Part shown: positions 50,400-62,352 of the stretch, piece after piece
How the letters are laid out: every line of letters begins with the position of its first letter
Position numbering within the stretch: the first letter of the stretch is position 1
Origin: Amycolatopsis sp. WAC 01376
GTDB taxonomy: Bacteria > Actinomycetota > Actinomycetes > Mycobacteriales > Pseudonocardiaceae
Assembly: GCF_003947415.1 (NCBI RefSeq)
Contig: NZ_QHKL01000002.1
Coordinates: 372,001 to 436,000, forward strand
DNA: 64,000 bases
Reading direction: 5' to 3'
Translations under genes and position numbers: made by a program
Notes under the pieces: model-generated
Told to the model about the DNA's origin: nothing
The model's input: the letters and a program-made list of their open reading frames with translations, nothing else
Databases searched by the model: none

Positions 50400-50996
50400 A
50401 TGGTGACCAGGAGGCCCGTCGTGCCTGTGTTCTCGAGCAGGGTTTGCGCCGCCGGCGCCGCGAGTCTGGCGGCGTGGCTGGCGATCCAGACCCCGGCGAG
50501 CGCGCTGCCCTCGCCGGCTGCCGTCCGGCACCCCATCGCCATGCAGGTGCAGGAGAAGTCCCAGTGGTGCTGGGTGGCTTCCGGCAACACCATCGCGGCA
50601 CACCACGGTGTGGCCCTCACCCAGAACGAATTCTGCCGGATCGCCCACGACGAGCGTCGCCGGGAGTGCGCCGACAAGCCGGGAACGCTGGGCGACGTCC
50701 GGCGCGCCTTCGGCAAGCTCGGCTTCTCCTCCCCGGGGAACTACGTCAAGGGCCGCGTGCCCTTCGCCGCCGTCCATGCGCAGACCGGCGCGGGCAAGCC
50801 GGTACAGACGCGGGTCGGCTGGGCCGCGGGCGGCGGTCACATGCACGTGCTCTACGGCGCCGACGCCGGCCGGAAGTGGGTCTCGTGGGGGGATCCACTG
50901 CCCACCGGGAGCCGCCACAACCGGTCGACCTACGACTTCTACGCCGGTAACAAGTCCTTCACCTGGACTCACACCCTCTCCGGGATCCGGCGATGA
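50400..50996 (+). CDS. Secreted papain-like cysteine protease (C70/C39-like)
   Basis: 198 residues. An N-terminal signal region (SSRVCAAGAASLAAWLAIQT, cleavage near TPASA) is followed by a papain-like domain: QEKSQWCWVASGNTIAAHHG with catalytic Cys57, GGGHMHVLYG with His147, and WGDPLP with Asp165, the third residue of the triad. The QxxxWCW motif is that of AvrRpt2/C70-type and related bacterial proteases. Two more cysteines (C79, C90) may bridge. It is coupled by ATGA to a membrane-anchored partner. Target unknown: peptide processing, cell-wall or host/competitor proteins. Confidence 0.82.
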   Translation: MVTRRPVVPVFSSRVCAAGAASLAAWLAIQTPASALPSPAAVRHPIAMQVQEKSQWCWVASGNTIAAHHGVALTQNEFCRIAHDERRRECADKPGTLGDVRRAFGKLGFSSPGNYVKGRVPFAAVHAQTGAGKPVQTRVGWAAGGGHMHVLYGADAGRKWVSWGDPLPTGSRHNRSTYDFYAGNKSFTWTHTLSGIRR

Positions 50997-51760
50997 GCGC
51001 GCGGCGTCTCCTCGGGCTCGCCGGGCTGGTCGCGGTCACGTTGCTGATCTCGGCGCCCGGAGCGCGCGCGGATCACCTGTCCAGTGAAGATCTCGCGGCC
51101 GCGAAGGCGGCTGCGGACGACCCCACGCTGCGTGCCGAAATCGGTCGCTTCCTCACCCAGACGAGTGGTTCGAGTCAAACGCCGTCAGTCAGCGTCTCCG
51201 ACGATTCCTTCCCGGTTTACGAGCTTTCGAGGGACTTCGTCGCCGGAGACGGCGCGGTCGCCGGACGGCTCGCCTACGTCGCGGTCCCGGTGACGGCGTC
51301 CGACGGGCAGACCGCGACCCTCTGGTCGGTCCGCGGCGACGACGGCGCCTGGCGCGTCGGCAACATCGCTTCGGGCGACCGGGAAAGCGCACTGGCCCGG
51401 CGGCTGCCCGCCGGCGCGGCGCTGCTCCACGAACCCCAGGTCGACGCCTGGTACGCGCTGCGCGACGGCCGGGTGACGCTGCTCGACTCGGGCGCCAGTG
51501 GTTCCGCGGCCGGTGCTTCGGTCACCCTCGCGGAGTACCAGAAGACGGTCTCCGGCCGCTACGGCGCCCTGCTCGCGAACTCGCCGTACGCCCAGGAGGG
51601 CAAGGCCGGCGGTTACAACGCCCAAGTGATGCCTCGTGGCGACGGCGGCCCCGCGCCCGACGCGCAGGACACCGGCTTCGTGCCGCTGCTGATCTTCGGC
51701 GGCTTGCTCCTCATCGGTGTCGCCGGCTTCTTCCTGCACTCGAAGAGGCGCGTCCCCTAG
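50993..51760 (+). CDS. Exported membrane-anchored protein, partner of the papain-like protease
   Basis: 255 residues. Signal peptide (LLGLAGLVAVTLLISAPGAR, cleavage near ARA), an extracytoplasmic domain of about 190 residues (FPVYELSRDFVAGD, YVAVPVTASDGQTATLWSVR), and a C-terminal helix (VPLLIFGGLLLIGVAGFFLH) with a basic tail. The AQDTGF before the helix resembles a sorting motif but lacks the Leu-Ala/Pro start, so sortase anchoring is doubtful. It overlaps the protease by 4 bp. Possibly a chaperone, inhibitor or anchor for the protease. Confidence 0.75.
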   Translation: MSARRLLGLAGLVAVTLLISAPGARADHLSSEDLAAAKAAADDPTLRAEIGRFLTQTSGSSQTPSVSVSDDSFPVYELSRDFVAGDGAVAGRLAYVAVPVTASDGQTATLWSVRGDDGAWRVGNIASGDRESALARRLPAGAALLHEPQVDAWYALRDGRVTLLDSGASGSAAGASVTLAEYQKTVSGRYGALLANSPYAQEGKAGGYNAQVMPRGDGGPAPDAQDTGFVPLLIFGGLLLIGVAGFFLHSKRRVP

Positions 51761-51762
51761 CG

Positions 51763-51807
51763 GACCGGTGGGCCGGACGTGTGCTGACCCCGTCTGGCCC
51801 GCCGGTC
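51763..51807 (+). terminator. Hairpin behind the protease operon
   Basis: GACCGGTGGGCCGGACG (51763-51779) pairs with CGTCTGGCCCGCCGGTC (51791-51807) with two mismatches. There is no U-run. It begins 2 bases after the stop codon. Confidence 0.6.
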
Positions 51808-51832
51808 GACCAAGGCGCCTTAAGGTAGGCCC

Positions 51833-52477
51833 GTGGGACGACTCGTGGTGATCGAAGGTCTGGACGGCGCGGGCAAGCGCACCCTCGCCGACGCGCTGAC
51901 CGGTGCGCTGAACGCGGCCGGGGCGAGCGTCACGTCCATCGCGTTCCCTCGTTACGGCGAAAGCGTGCACGCCGACCTCGTGAAGGAAGCACTGCACCGA
52001 GGCCACGGCGACCTCGCCGACTCCGTCTACGGCATGGCGATGCTCTACGCGCTCGATCGGCGGGGCGCGGCCGGCGAGATCCGCGCTCGGCTCGGCGACC
52101 ACGACGTCGTACTGCTCGACAGGTACGTCGCGTCGAACGCGGCGTACGGTGCCGCCCGGCTCCATCAGGGTGCGGACGGCGAGTTCGTGCGCTGGCTCAA
52201 GGAACTGGAGATCGACCGGTTCGGCCTGCCGGTGCCCGTCGCGCATCTGCTGCTCCGGGTCACCGCGGACGTCGCCGCCGATCGCGCGCAGCGCCGCGCG
52301 GAGAGCGACGCCGACCGCGCGCGGGATTCCTTCGAGACCGACGACGCGCTCCAGAAGCGGTGCTCGGTGGTATACGACGAACTCGCCGCGACGGGCTGGC
52401 TCGCGCCCTGGCACGTTCTCGACGGCGTCGCCGGCGTAGACACCCCCGCTCTCGCGACGTCCCTCCTCCGCGTTTAG
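51833..52477 (+). CDS. tmk: dTMP kinase (thymidylate kinase)
   Basis: 214 residues from GTG. It phosphorylates dTMP to dTDP for DNA synthesis. P-loop GLDGAGKRTL near 9-18, DRYVASNAAY (the dTMP-contacting DR(Y/F) motif), and the lid-side segment RDSFETDDALQKR. The sequence pattern is very close to mycobacterial Tmk. In mycobacteria it lies next to mtrA; here 7.4 kb intervene. The TAG stop lies within a family 1 repeat. Confidence 0.95.
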   Translation: MGRLVVIEGLDGAGKRTLADALTGALNAAGASVTSIAFPRYGESVHADLVKEALHRGHGDLADSVYGMAMLYALDRRGAAGEIRARLGDHDVVLLDRYVASNAAYGAARLHQGADGEFVRWLKELEIDRFGLPVPVAHLLLRVTADVAADRAQRRAESDADRARDSFETDDALQKRCSVVYDELAATGWLAPWHVLDGVAGVDTPALATSLLRV

Positions 52478-52532
52478 TCCTCTGAATGCGGTCCTTACGC
52501 GTGCAACTACCGCGTTTCGTCCTCTAAATACG
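52474..52532. repeat. Dispersed repeat family 1, copy bridging tmk and the Rieske oxygenase gene
   Basis: Begins TTAGTCCTCTGAATGCGGT and continues to GCGTTTCGTCCTCT, aligning over 59 bases with the copy starting at 7073 (one indel, a few mismatches). It supplies the TAG stop of tmk. On the minus strand it supplies the last seven codons (YLEDETR) and the stop of the oxygenase, including a TTA codon. It therefore overlaps both convergent coding regions. Confidence 0.75.
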
Positions 52533-53615
52533 TGAGTAGCCAGGAGTGGAACTCGCCGATGTGGTGTTCGGACGGCATCAGCACCCCGCCGCCGCGGTAG
52601 GCGCGGGACGCCATCGCGGGCTGGCAGCGTTCGCAGGCGCCGAAGTCCTGCTCGTTGACGCGGTGGAACAGCTCCACCGAGCGTGACACGTCCCGGCCCG
52701 ACGCCACGACCTCCTCGGAATAGAGCCAGTCGCATTCGACGACCGTCCGGTCCGGCGCGAGCGGATACATCCGGTGGAAGATCACGTGGTCCGGCACCAG
52801 GTTCACGAACACCTGCGGCCGGATGGTGATCGCGTAGTACCGCCTGTCCTGCTCGGTCGCGACATCGCCGAGCCGGTCGAACCCCGAACCGCCGTCGATG
52901 GTGAACCCGTCGACGTCCTCGCCGAACTCGGCGCCGTGCCCGACGTAGTACTGCGCCGCGTAACCGTCGGCGAATTCCGGCAGCACCTCGGTCAGCTCCG
53001 GATGGATGGTCGCGCAGTGGTAGCACTCCATGAAGTTCTCGACGATCAGTTTCCAGTTCGCCTTGACGTCGTAGGTGATCCGGCGCCCGACCGAGAGCCG
53101 GTCGAGGCCGTAGCGCTCGATCGATTCCAGATCGCCCAGCCGTTCCCGCACCGCGCCCTCGACGCCGTCCTCGAACGACGGCGGGTCCGCGGCGAGGCAG
53201 ACCCACGCGTAGCCCAGCCATTCCCGCAGCCGCACGGCGTGCAGCCCGTACTCCGCCCGGTCGATGTCGGGGAGGTTCGCCAGGTTCGGCGCCGCGATCA
53301 GCTTTCCGTCGAGCCCGTACGTCCACGCGTGGTACGGACACTGGAACGCGCGTTTCACCGTGCCCGACTCCTCGGTGCACAGCCGGGCGCCGCGATGGCG
53401 GCAGACGTTGAGGAAGGCCCGCAGTCCGCCGTCCCGCCCGCGGCTGACGATCACGCTTTCCCGTCCGATCCGGACGGTCCGGAAGTCGCCCGCCGACGGC
53501 AGATCCGCCGCCCGCACCGCGCAGAACCACTGGCGTTCGAAGATCTTCTCCTGCTCGGCCGCGAAGATCACGGGATCGGTGTAGTAGCCGCCGCCGAGTG
53601 TCGGGATGAGGCTCG

Positions 53616-53619
<4 letters not shown>
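52507..53619 (-). CDS. Rieske oxygenase, glycine betaine monooxygenase type (GbcA-like)
   Basis: 370 residues. Rieske centre C73-R-H75 and C94-P-Y-H97; mononuclear iron site in [20 protein letters not shown] with His201 and His206. It resembles GbcA and related quaternary-ammonium demethylases (carnitine CntA, stachydrine). With dimethylglycine and sarcosine oxidases in the same operon, the likely reaction is glycine betaine to dimethylglycine plus formaldehyde. Start overlaps the sarcosine oxidase stop by 4 bp. The last seven residues come from a dispersed repeat. Electrons probably come from the Rieske ferredoxin and reductase at 58.4-59.8 kb. Confidence 0.85.
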
Positions 53620-57301
<3,682 letters not shown>

Positions 57302-57360
57302 AAGTGCGGCACGTGCGGGCACGCTGTCAAGAGCCGAAACGGTCGCGCTTGTCAACCGGC

Positions 57361-57421
57361 GCGTGCTAGGAACGGTCCTTTCCTTGCAAATTTCGCAAGG
57401 AAAGGACCGTTCCTAGCACGC
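57361..57421. repeat. Dispersed repeat family 4: 27-bp perfect hairpin
   Basis: Perfect 27-bp arms (57361-57387 and 57395-57421) with loop AAATTTC; the core AGGAACGGTCCTTTCC and the GCAAATTT centre relate it to 49081-49133. It lies between the IclR stop and the oxidase promoter, so it would stop IclR transcripts from running into the operon. Confidence 0.85.
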
Positions 57422-57447
57422 TGAGGGACGTGAGAGGGCAGGTCGCG

Positions 57448-58233
57448 TCAGTCCGCGAAGTGACCCAGCTGCGCCGAAAGATCCGCCGCCGCCTCCGCGA
57501 GCGGCCGCACGATCTGCCGCACCCGCTGTTTCGAAAGCCGGTACGACGGGCCCGAAGCGCTCATCGCCGCGATGACCTCGCCGCCGGGGCCGTACACCGG
57601 CACCGCGATCGCGTGCATCCCCAGCTCCAGCTCCTCGAAGCAGGCCGCGTACCCGTCCTCGGCGACCCTTTCGAGTTCCGCGGTCAGCTGCTCCGGATCG
57701 GTCATCGTCCGGGGCGTGAACTGTTCGAGTTTCCGCCGGAGCAAACGTTTGCGTTCGGCGTCGCCAAGGTGCGCGAGCAGCACCTTCCCGCTGGACGTCG
57801 CGTGCAGTGGCGTGCGCTGGCCGGTCCAGTTCTGGGTGGAGATGGCGGCCGAGCCGCGGGCCTGGCTGATGTTGATCGCGACCCCGTCGTCGGCGATCGC
57901 GATGTTGACCGTCTCGCCGAGCGTCTCCGCCAGGCTCAGGCAGGTCTGCCTGCCGATCTTCGCCAGGTCCATCCGGCCGGCGGCGGCGCCGGCGAGCCGG
58001 ACGATGCCGAAGCCGATCGCGTATTTGCCGCGTTCGCCGAGCTGCTCGACCAGGCCGCGGTTCTCCAGGACGCTCAGCAGGCGGGACGCCGTCGACTTGT
58101 GCACGCCGAGCTCGCCCGCGATCTCGGTGATCCCGGTTTCCCCGTTGCGCGCCAGTAGTTCCAGCACGCTGATCGCGCGGTCGACGGACTGTACCTGGCT
58201 GGGCGTTGCGTTCCCCGCGTCCTGGTTCCGCAT
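57448..58233 (-). CDS. IclR-family transcriptional regulator
   Basis: 261 residues. N-terminal winged helix (VQSVDRAISVLELLARNGET, ELGVHKSTASRLLSVLENRG) and C-terminal GAF-like ligand domain (TPLHATSSGKVLLAHLGDAE, GYAACFEELELGMHAIAVPV). It lies inside the betaine island, divergent from the ferredoxin/reductase pair and upstream of the oxidase operon on the same strand. Twin 38-bp sites in both promoter regions make it the probable pathway regulator. The inducer may be betaine or an intermediate. Confidence 0.92.
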   Translation of the reverse strand: MRNQDAGNATPSQVQSVDRAISVLELLARNGETGITEIAGELGVHKSTASRLLSVLENRGLVEQLGERGKYAIGFGIVRLAGAAAGRMDLAKIGRQTCLSLAETLGETVNIAIADDGVAINISQARGSAAISTQNWTGQRTPLHATSSGKVLLAHLGDAERKRLLRRKLEQFTPRTMTDPEQLTAELERVAEDGYAACFEELELGMHAIAVPVYGPGGEVIAAMSASGPSYRLSKQRVRQIVRPLAEAAADLSAQLGHFAD

Positions 58234-58313
58234 GACGCAACAGTAGCCGTTTCGCCCGCATCCGCTCGGCTGAGTGGGCGAATCCCTTGACTCGTCGGCC
58301 CCTCAGGGGTGAT

Positions 58314-58351
58314 TGTTGCGCAGAGCACGTCCCGTCTCGTAATACGCAACA
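58314..58351. promoter_or_regulatory. 38-bp operator-like site between IclR and ferredoxin genes
   Basis: TGTTGCG (58314-58320) and CGCAACA (58345-58351) are exact inverted ends of a 38-bp site, equal in length to the one at 57264-57301. Here it lies 36 bp upstream of the ferredoxin start and 81 bp upstream of the iclR start, suiting autoregulation plus pathway control. Confidence 0.62.
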
Positions 58352-58386
58352 TCAACAAACCGTCGGTCCTTTCCCCGGAGGCCCCG

Positions 58387-58704
58387 ATGATCCGTGCCTG
58401 CTCCGTTTCCGACCTGCCCGAAGGCGAAGCCGTCCGCTTGGACGGCCCTGTGCCCGTTTCGGTCTTCCATAGCGAGGGCGGCTACTACGCCCTCGACGAC
58501 ACCTGCAGCCACCAGGACGCGTCGCTCGCCGACGGCTGGATCGAGGGTTGCTTCGTCGAATGCCCGCTGCACGCCGCGCGGTTCGATCTGCGGACCGGCG
58601 CCCCCGACTGTCTTCCCGCCAAGAACGCCGTGCGCACCTATCCGGTCGTGGTCGCCGACGGCGTGATCTACGTGGACACCGAGGCGCGCCGGGAAGTCGC
58701 TTGA
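58387..58704 (+). CDS. Rieske-type ferredoxin
   Basis: 105 residues from ATG at 58387, which follows CCCGGAGGCCCCG; the upstream frame extension has no start signal. A single Rieske domain with C40-S-H42 and C59-P-L-H62 binding a 2Fe-2S cluster. It should pass electrons from the ferredoxin reductase encoded next (TTGA overlap) to the Rieske oxygenase at 52.5-53.6 kb. Known GbcB partners are a different, fused flavin/ferredoxin type, so this is another electron-supply scheme. Confidence 0.9.
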   Translation: MIRACSVSDLPEGEAVRLDGPVPVSVFHSEGGYYALDDTCSHQDASLADGWIEGCFVECPLHAARFDLRTGAPDCLPAKNAVRTYPVVVADGVIYVDTEARREVA

Positions 58705-59837
58705 GATCGGTCGCCGTCGTCGGCACCTCGCTGGCGGGACTTCGTTCGGCACAGGAGTTGCGCGGCCAGGGTTTCGACGGACGGCTGGTGATGATCGGCG
58801 CCGAGCCACCGTACGACCGGCCGCCGTTGTCGAAGGAGTTCTTGCTGGGCAAGGCTTCCGCCGACGACCTCGCGCTCGCCGGACAGGACGACCTCGACGC
58901 GCTGTCCGCCGAATGGCATCTCGGCGTCCGCGCCGAAAAGTTCGGCCGGGATGGCGTGACGCTCGGCGACGGCACCACGATCGCCGCCGACGGCTACGTC
59001 ATCGCGACCGGTGCGGTGGCCAGAACCCTTGGCGCGGCAAGGGATCTGACCGGCGTCCACACCTTGCGGACGCTCGGCGACGCCGTCGCGCTGAAACGGG
59101 ATCTCGTGGCGGGGCCTTCCTCGGTGGCCGTCATCGGCGCGGGATTCATCGGCGCGGAGGTCGCGTCCGCTTGCCGCCTGCTCGGCCACGAGGTCACCGT
59201 GATCGAAGCGCTGCCCGTGCCGCTCGCCGCCGTCCTCGGCGCGCGGATGGGCGCGGTCTGCGGGGAACTGCACGCCGAGAACGACGTCCGGCTGATCACG
59301 GGCGTTCCCGTCGACGGCTTCACCGGGACCGGTCGCGTCACCGGTGTGCGGCTCGCCGACGGCAGGGAGATCCGCGCCGATCTCGTCGTCGCCGGCGTGG
59401 GGGCGCGGCCCGCCACCGACTGGCTGACCGGTTCCGGGATCGCCGTCGACGACGGGGTGCTGGCCGATTCCGGCTGTGTCACAGCGAATCCCCGAGTGAT
59501 CGCGGTGGGTGACGTCGCCAGGTACCGCTGCCGTCTGCGCGACAGGCGGGTCCGCGCCGAACATTGGACGGCGGCCGGCGAACAGCCGCGCGTCGCGGTC
59601 GCGAACCTGCTCGCCGGTTCGACCGTCACGCATTTCGCACGACACGGTTACTTTTGGTCCGATCAGTACGGAAGGCGGCTCCAATTCGCCGGAGTGGCCA
59701 CGGAAGACGTGCGGATCGCCGAAGGTGACGTCGCCTCGAAGCGCTTCGTCGCGACCTATCACCGCGACGACGTCCTGACCGGCGTCTTCGCGATCGACTC
59801 CCCAAAGCCGTTCACCAGGCTCCGACGTGCTCTCTAG
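58701..59837 (+). CDS. FAD-dependent ferredoxin reductase (glutathione-reductase type)
   Basis: 378 residues from TTG at 58701, overlapping the ferredoxin stop (TTGA) with GGGAAG upstream. FAD site VGTSLAGLRSAQELR, then YDRPPLSKEFL, second dinucleotide site VIGAGFIGAEVASACR for NADH, and VIAVGDVARY before the C-terminal domain. It resembles the reductases of three-component dioxygenases. It likely transfers electrons from NAD(P)H to the adjacent Rieske ferredoxin for betaine demethylation. Confidence 0.9.
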   Translation: MRSVAVVGTSLAGLRSAQELRGQGFDGRLVMIGAEPPYDRPPLSKEFLLGKASADDLALAGQDDLDALSAEWHLGVRAEKFGRDGVTLGDGTTIAADGYVIATGAVARTLGAARDLTGVHTLRTLGDAVALKRDLVAGPSSVAVIGAGFIGAEVASACRLLGHEVTVIEALPVPLAAVLGARMGAVCGELHAENDVRLITGVPVDGFTGTGRVTGVRLADGREIRADLVVAGVGARPATDWLTGSGIAVDDGVLADSGCVTANPRVIAVGDVARYRCRLRDRRVRAEHWTAAGEQPRVAVANLLAGSTVTHFARHGYFWSDQYGRRLQFAGVATEDVRIAEGDVASKRFVATYHRDDVLTGVFAIDSPKPFTRLRRAL

Positions 59838-59948
59838 GGCCCGAAGACCCTACTCGGATGGAGCAATTTGCCCGATTCGATGATCTTTCTGGTGGTCACA
59901 TCGCCGGGTCGCGCGCCTGCGCGGGGAAACTAGTGCGAACATAGGTTT

Positions 59949-60626
59949 ATGAAGGCACGCGTTCTGGTCGTCGACGACGACCCTGCTCTCGCGGAGATGC
60001 TCACCATCGTGCTGCGTGGGGAGGGGTTCGACACAGCCGTCGTCGCCGACGGCTCACGTGCGCTGCCCGCGCTCCGTGAGCTGAAACCCGACCTGGTCCT
60101 CCTCGACCTCATGCTGCCCGGGATGAACGGCATCGACGTCTGCAAGGCGATCCGCGCCGAGTCCGGTGTGCCGATCGTGATGCTCACCGCCAAGAGCGAC
60201 ACCGTGGACATCGTCCTCGGGCTCGAGTCGGGGGCCGACGACTATGTGGTCAAGCCCTTCAAACCGAAGGAACTCGTGGCCCGCGTCCGTGCCAGGATGC
60301 GCCGCACCGAGGCCGAGCCCGCCGAGTCGCTGACGATCGGCGACCTCGCGATCGACGTACCCGGCCACGAGGTGACGCGGGAGGGCAAGGCCATCCCGCT
60401 GACCCCGCTGGAGTTCGACCTCCTGGTCGCGCTCGCCCGCAAGCCGCGTCAGGTGTTCACCCGCGAGGTGCTCCTCGAGCAGGTGTGGGGTTACCGCCAC
60501 GCCGCCGACACCCGTCTGGTGAACGTGCACGTCCAGCGGCTGCGCTCGAAGGTGGAGAAGGACCCGGAACACCCGGAGGTGGTGTTGACCGTTCGCGGCG
60601 TCGGGTACAAGGCCGGCCCGCCGTGA
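59949..60626 (+). CDS. mtrA: Two-component response regulator MtrA
   Basis: 225 residues. OmpR-family regulator, phosphoacceptor Asp53 in LVLLDLMLPGMNG and VVKPFKPKELVARVRARMRR after the receiver. The DNA-binding domain contains LTPLEFDLLVALARKPRQVF, which is MtrA-typical. In actinobacteria MtrA controls cell-wall metabolism, replication-linked and developmental genes and is usually essential or important. It is followed by mtrB and lpqB in the conserved order. The 110-bp upstream region follows the betaine island directly. Confidence 0.96.
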   Translation: MKARVLVVDDDPALAEMLTIVLRGEGFDTAVVADGSRALPALRELKPDLVLLDLMLPGMNGIDVCKAIRAESGVPIVMLTAKSDTVDIVLGLESGADDYVVKPFKPKELVARVRARMRRTEAEPAESLTIGDLAIDVPGHEVTREGKAIPLTPLEFDLLVALARKPRQVFTREVLLEQVWGYRHAADTRLVNVHVQRLRSKVEKDPEHPEVVLTVRGVGYKAGPP

Positions 60627-60633
60627 TCACCCC

Positions 60634-62352
60634 GTGAGCGGACGCTTGCGAAGGCTTGCCCAAACCACGATGCGCCACCTCCGGCGCATCGTGGTTTTCG
60701 TGCGCCGCAAGGTCGTCTCGTTCAACGAACTGTGGCGGCATTCGCTGCAGTTCCGGGTCACCGTGTCCACGCTGGCGCTCTCGTCGGCCGTGGTGTTCGT
60801 ACTGGGCATGGTGCTGCAGAACCAGATCACCGAACGGCTGCTCGAGACGAAGCAGAACGCGGCGATCGCGCAGACGAGGGCGGTCGTCGAGACCGCGGCC
60901 AGTGAGCTGGTCGGCGTCGGCACCGAATCCTCGGACGCGATGACGGCGCGGTTGAACAACGCGCTGAAGAAGATCACCAGCACCACGACCGCGAAGGACG
61001 GCGCCGGATCGGCGGCGGGCACCTTCGATCCGGTGCTGGCCGCGGGAGGCCGCGACCAGTCGAGCAGGCCCGCCGCCGCGGGCCCGTACGACAAGGTGCC
61101 GGTGCGGCTGCGCCAGTTCGTGGAGACCGAGCAGGTCAGCTACCTGATGCACACGGTCACCGAGGCCGACGGCGGCAAGACGACGTATCTGATCGTCGGC
61201 GCGCCGGTGACCACGATGATCAACCCGCTCCAGCTCTACCTGCTGTACCCGCTGACCAGCGAGCAGAACACCGTCTCGACCGTGCAGAACACGCTGCTCG
61301 TCGGCGGTCTCGTGCTGCTGCTCCTGCTGGCCGGGATCACGAACCTGGTCACGAGACAGGTGGTCCGGCCGGTCCGGCAAGCCGCCGCGGCGGCCGAACA
61401 GTTCGCGGGCGGCGAGCTCGACCAGCGGCTCGCCGTGCTCGGCGAGGACGATCTCGCCAAACTCGCCGTGTCCTACAACGAGATGGCCGCGAGTATCCAG
61501 CGGCAGATCCGCCAGCTGGAGGAGTTCGGCGGGTTGCAGCGCCGGTTCACCTCCGACGTCTCGCACGAACTACGCACCCCGTTGACCACCGTCCGGATGG
61601 CCGCCGACGTGCTCCACGCGTCGCGCGAGCAGTTCCCGGCCGGGCTCGCCCGCTCCACCGAACTGCTGGTCGACGAGCTCGACCGGTTCGAGGCGCTGCT
61701 CGGCGACCTGCTGGAGATCAGCAGGCTCGACGCCGGGGTCGAGGAGCTTTCGGCCGAGCTGATCGACGTCCGGCCGATCGCGACCAGGGCCGTCGAACAG
61801 GTCCGGGTGATCGCGGGCAACGCGGGCAGTTCGGTCGAGCTGATCCTGCCGGACGAGGAGGCGCCCGCCGAGGTCGACGCGCGCCGCGTCGAGCGGATCC
61901 TGCGCAACCTGCTGGCCAACGCGGTCGACCACAGCGAAGGGAACCCGGTGGTGCTGACACTGGCGGTCAACGAGACCGCGGTCGCCATCACGGTGCGGGA
62001 CCACGGTGTCGGGCTCCAGCCCGGCGAGGCGGAACTGGTGTTCAACCGCTTCTGGCGGGCCGACCCGTCCCGCAACCGCCGGACCGGCGGCACCGGGCTC
62101 GGCCTCGCGATCAGCCAGGAGGACGCCCGGTTGCACGGCGGCCTGCTCGACGCGTGGGGCGAGACCGGCCACGGCGCCTGCTTCCGGCTCGTGCTGCCTC
62201 GGCAGCAGGACACGCCGATGGGGGAGAGCCCGCTGGTCCTGCCACCGCCCGATCACCAGGGGACCGAGCCGCACGGGTCGTCGTCCGGACTGCTCGAGGT
62301 CCGGCCCGCCCCCGACGCGATCCTCGCCGAGCCAGAGGAGGTGGGCCGGTGA
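60634..62352 (+). CDS. mtrB: Sensor histidine kinase MtrB
   Basis: 572 residues from GTG at 60634, 7 bp after mtrA. First membrane helix about 48-70 (VSTLALSSAVVFVLGMVLQN), extracytoplasmic domain to about 215, second helix, HAMP (AAAAAEQFAGGELDQRLAVL), HisKA with His311 in SDVSHELRTPL, and ATPase motifs NLLANAVDHSEG, VRDHGVGL and GGTGLGLAI. It phosphorylates MtrA. Its 5' coding part contains a terminator-like hairpin (60662-60698). It overlaps lpqB by 4 bp (GTGA). Confidence 0.96.
   Translation: MSGRLRRLAQTTMRHLRRIVVFVRRKVVSFNELWRHSLQFRVTVSTLALSSAVVFVLGMVLQNQITERLLETKQNAAIAQTRAVVETAASELVGVGTESSDAMTARLNNALKKITSTTTAKDGAGSAAGTFDPVLAAGGRDQSSRPAAAGPYDKVPVRLRQFVETEQVSYLMHTVTEADGGKTTYLIVGAPVTTMINPLQLYLLYPLTSEQNTVSTVQNTLLVGGLVLLLLLAGITNLVTRQVVRPVRQAAAAAEQFAGGELDQRLAVLGEDDLAKLAVSYNEMAASIQRQIRQLEEFGGLQRRFTSDVSHELRTPLTTVRMAADVLHASREQFPAGLARSTELLVDELDRFEALLGDLLEISRLDAGVEELSAELIDVRPIATRAVEQVRVIAGNAGSSVELILPDEEAPAEVDARRVERILRNLLANAVDHSEGNPVVLTLAVNETAVAITVRDHGVGLQPGEAELVFNRFWRADPSRNRRTGGTGLGLAISQEDARLHGGLLDAWGETGHGACFRLVLPRQQDTPMGESPLVLPPPDHQGTEPHGSSSGLLEVRPAPDAILAEPEEVGR
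60662..60698 (+). terminator. Terminator-like hairpin inside the 5' end of mtrB
   Basis: AAACCACGATGCGCC (60662-60676) pairs perfectly over 15 bp with GGCGCATCGTGGTTT (60683-60697), loop ACCTCC, with the arm ending in TTTT. It lies 29 bases into mtrB, encoding the residues before the first helix. It may lower mtrB expression relative to mtrA, or mtrB may start later (for example GTG at 60700). Confidence 0.5.
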
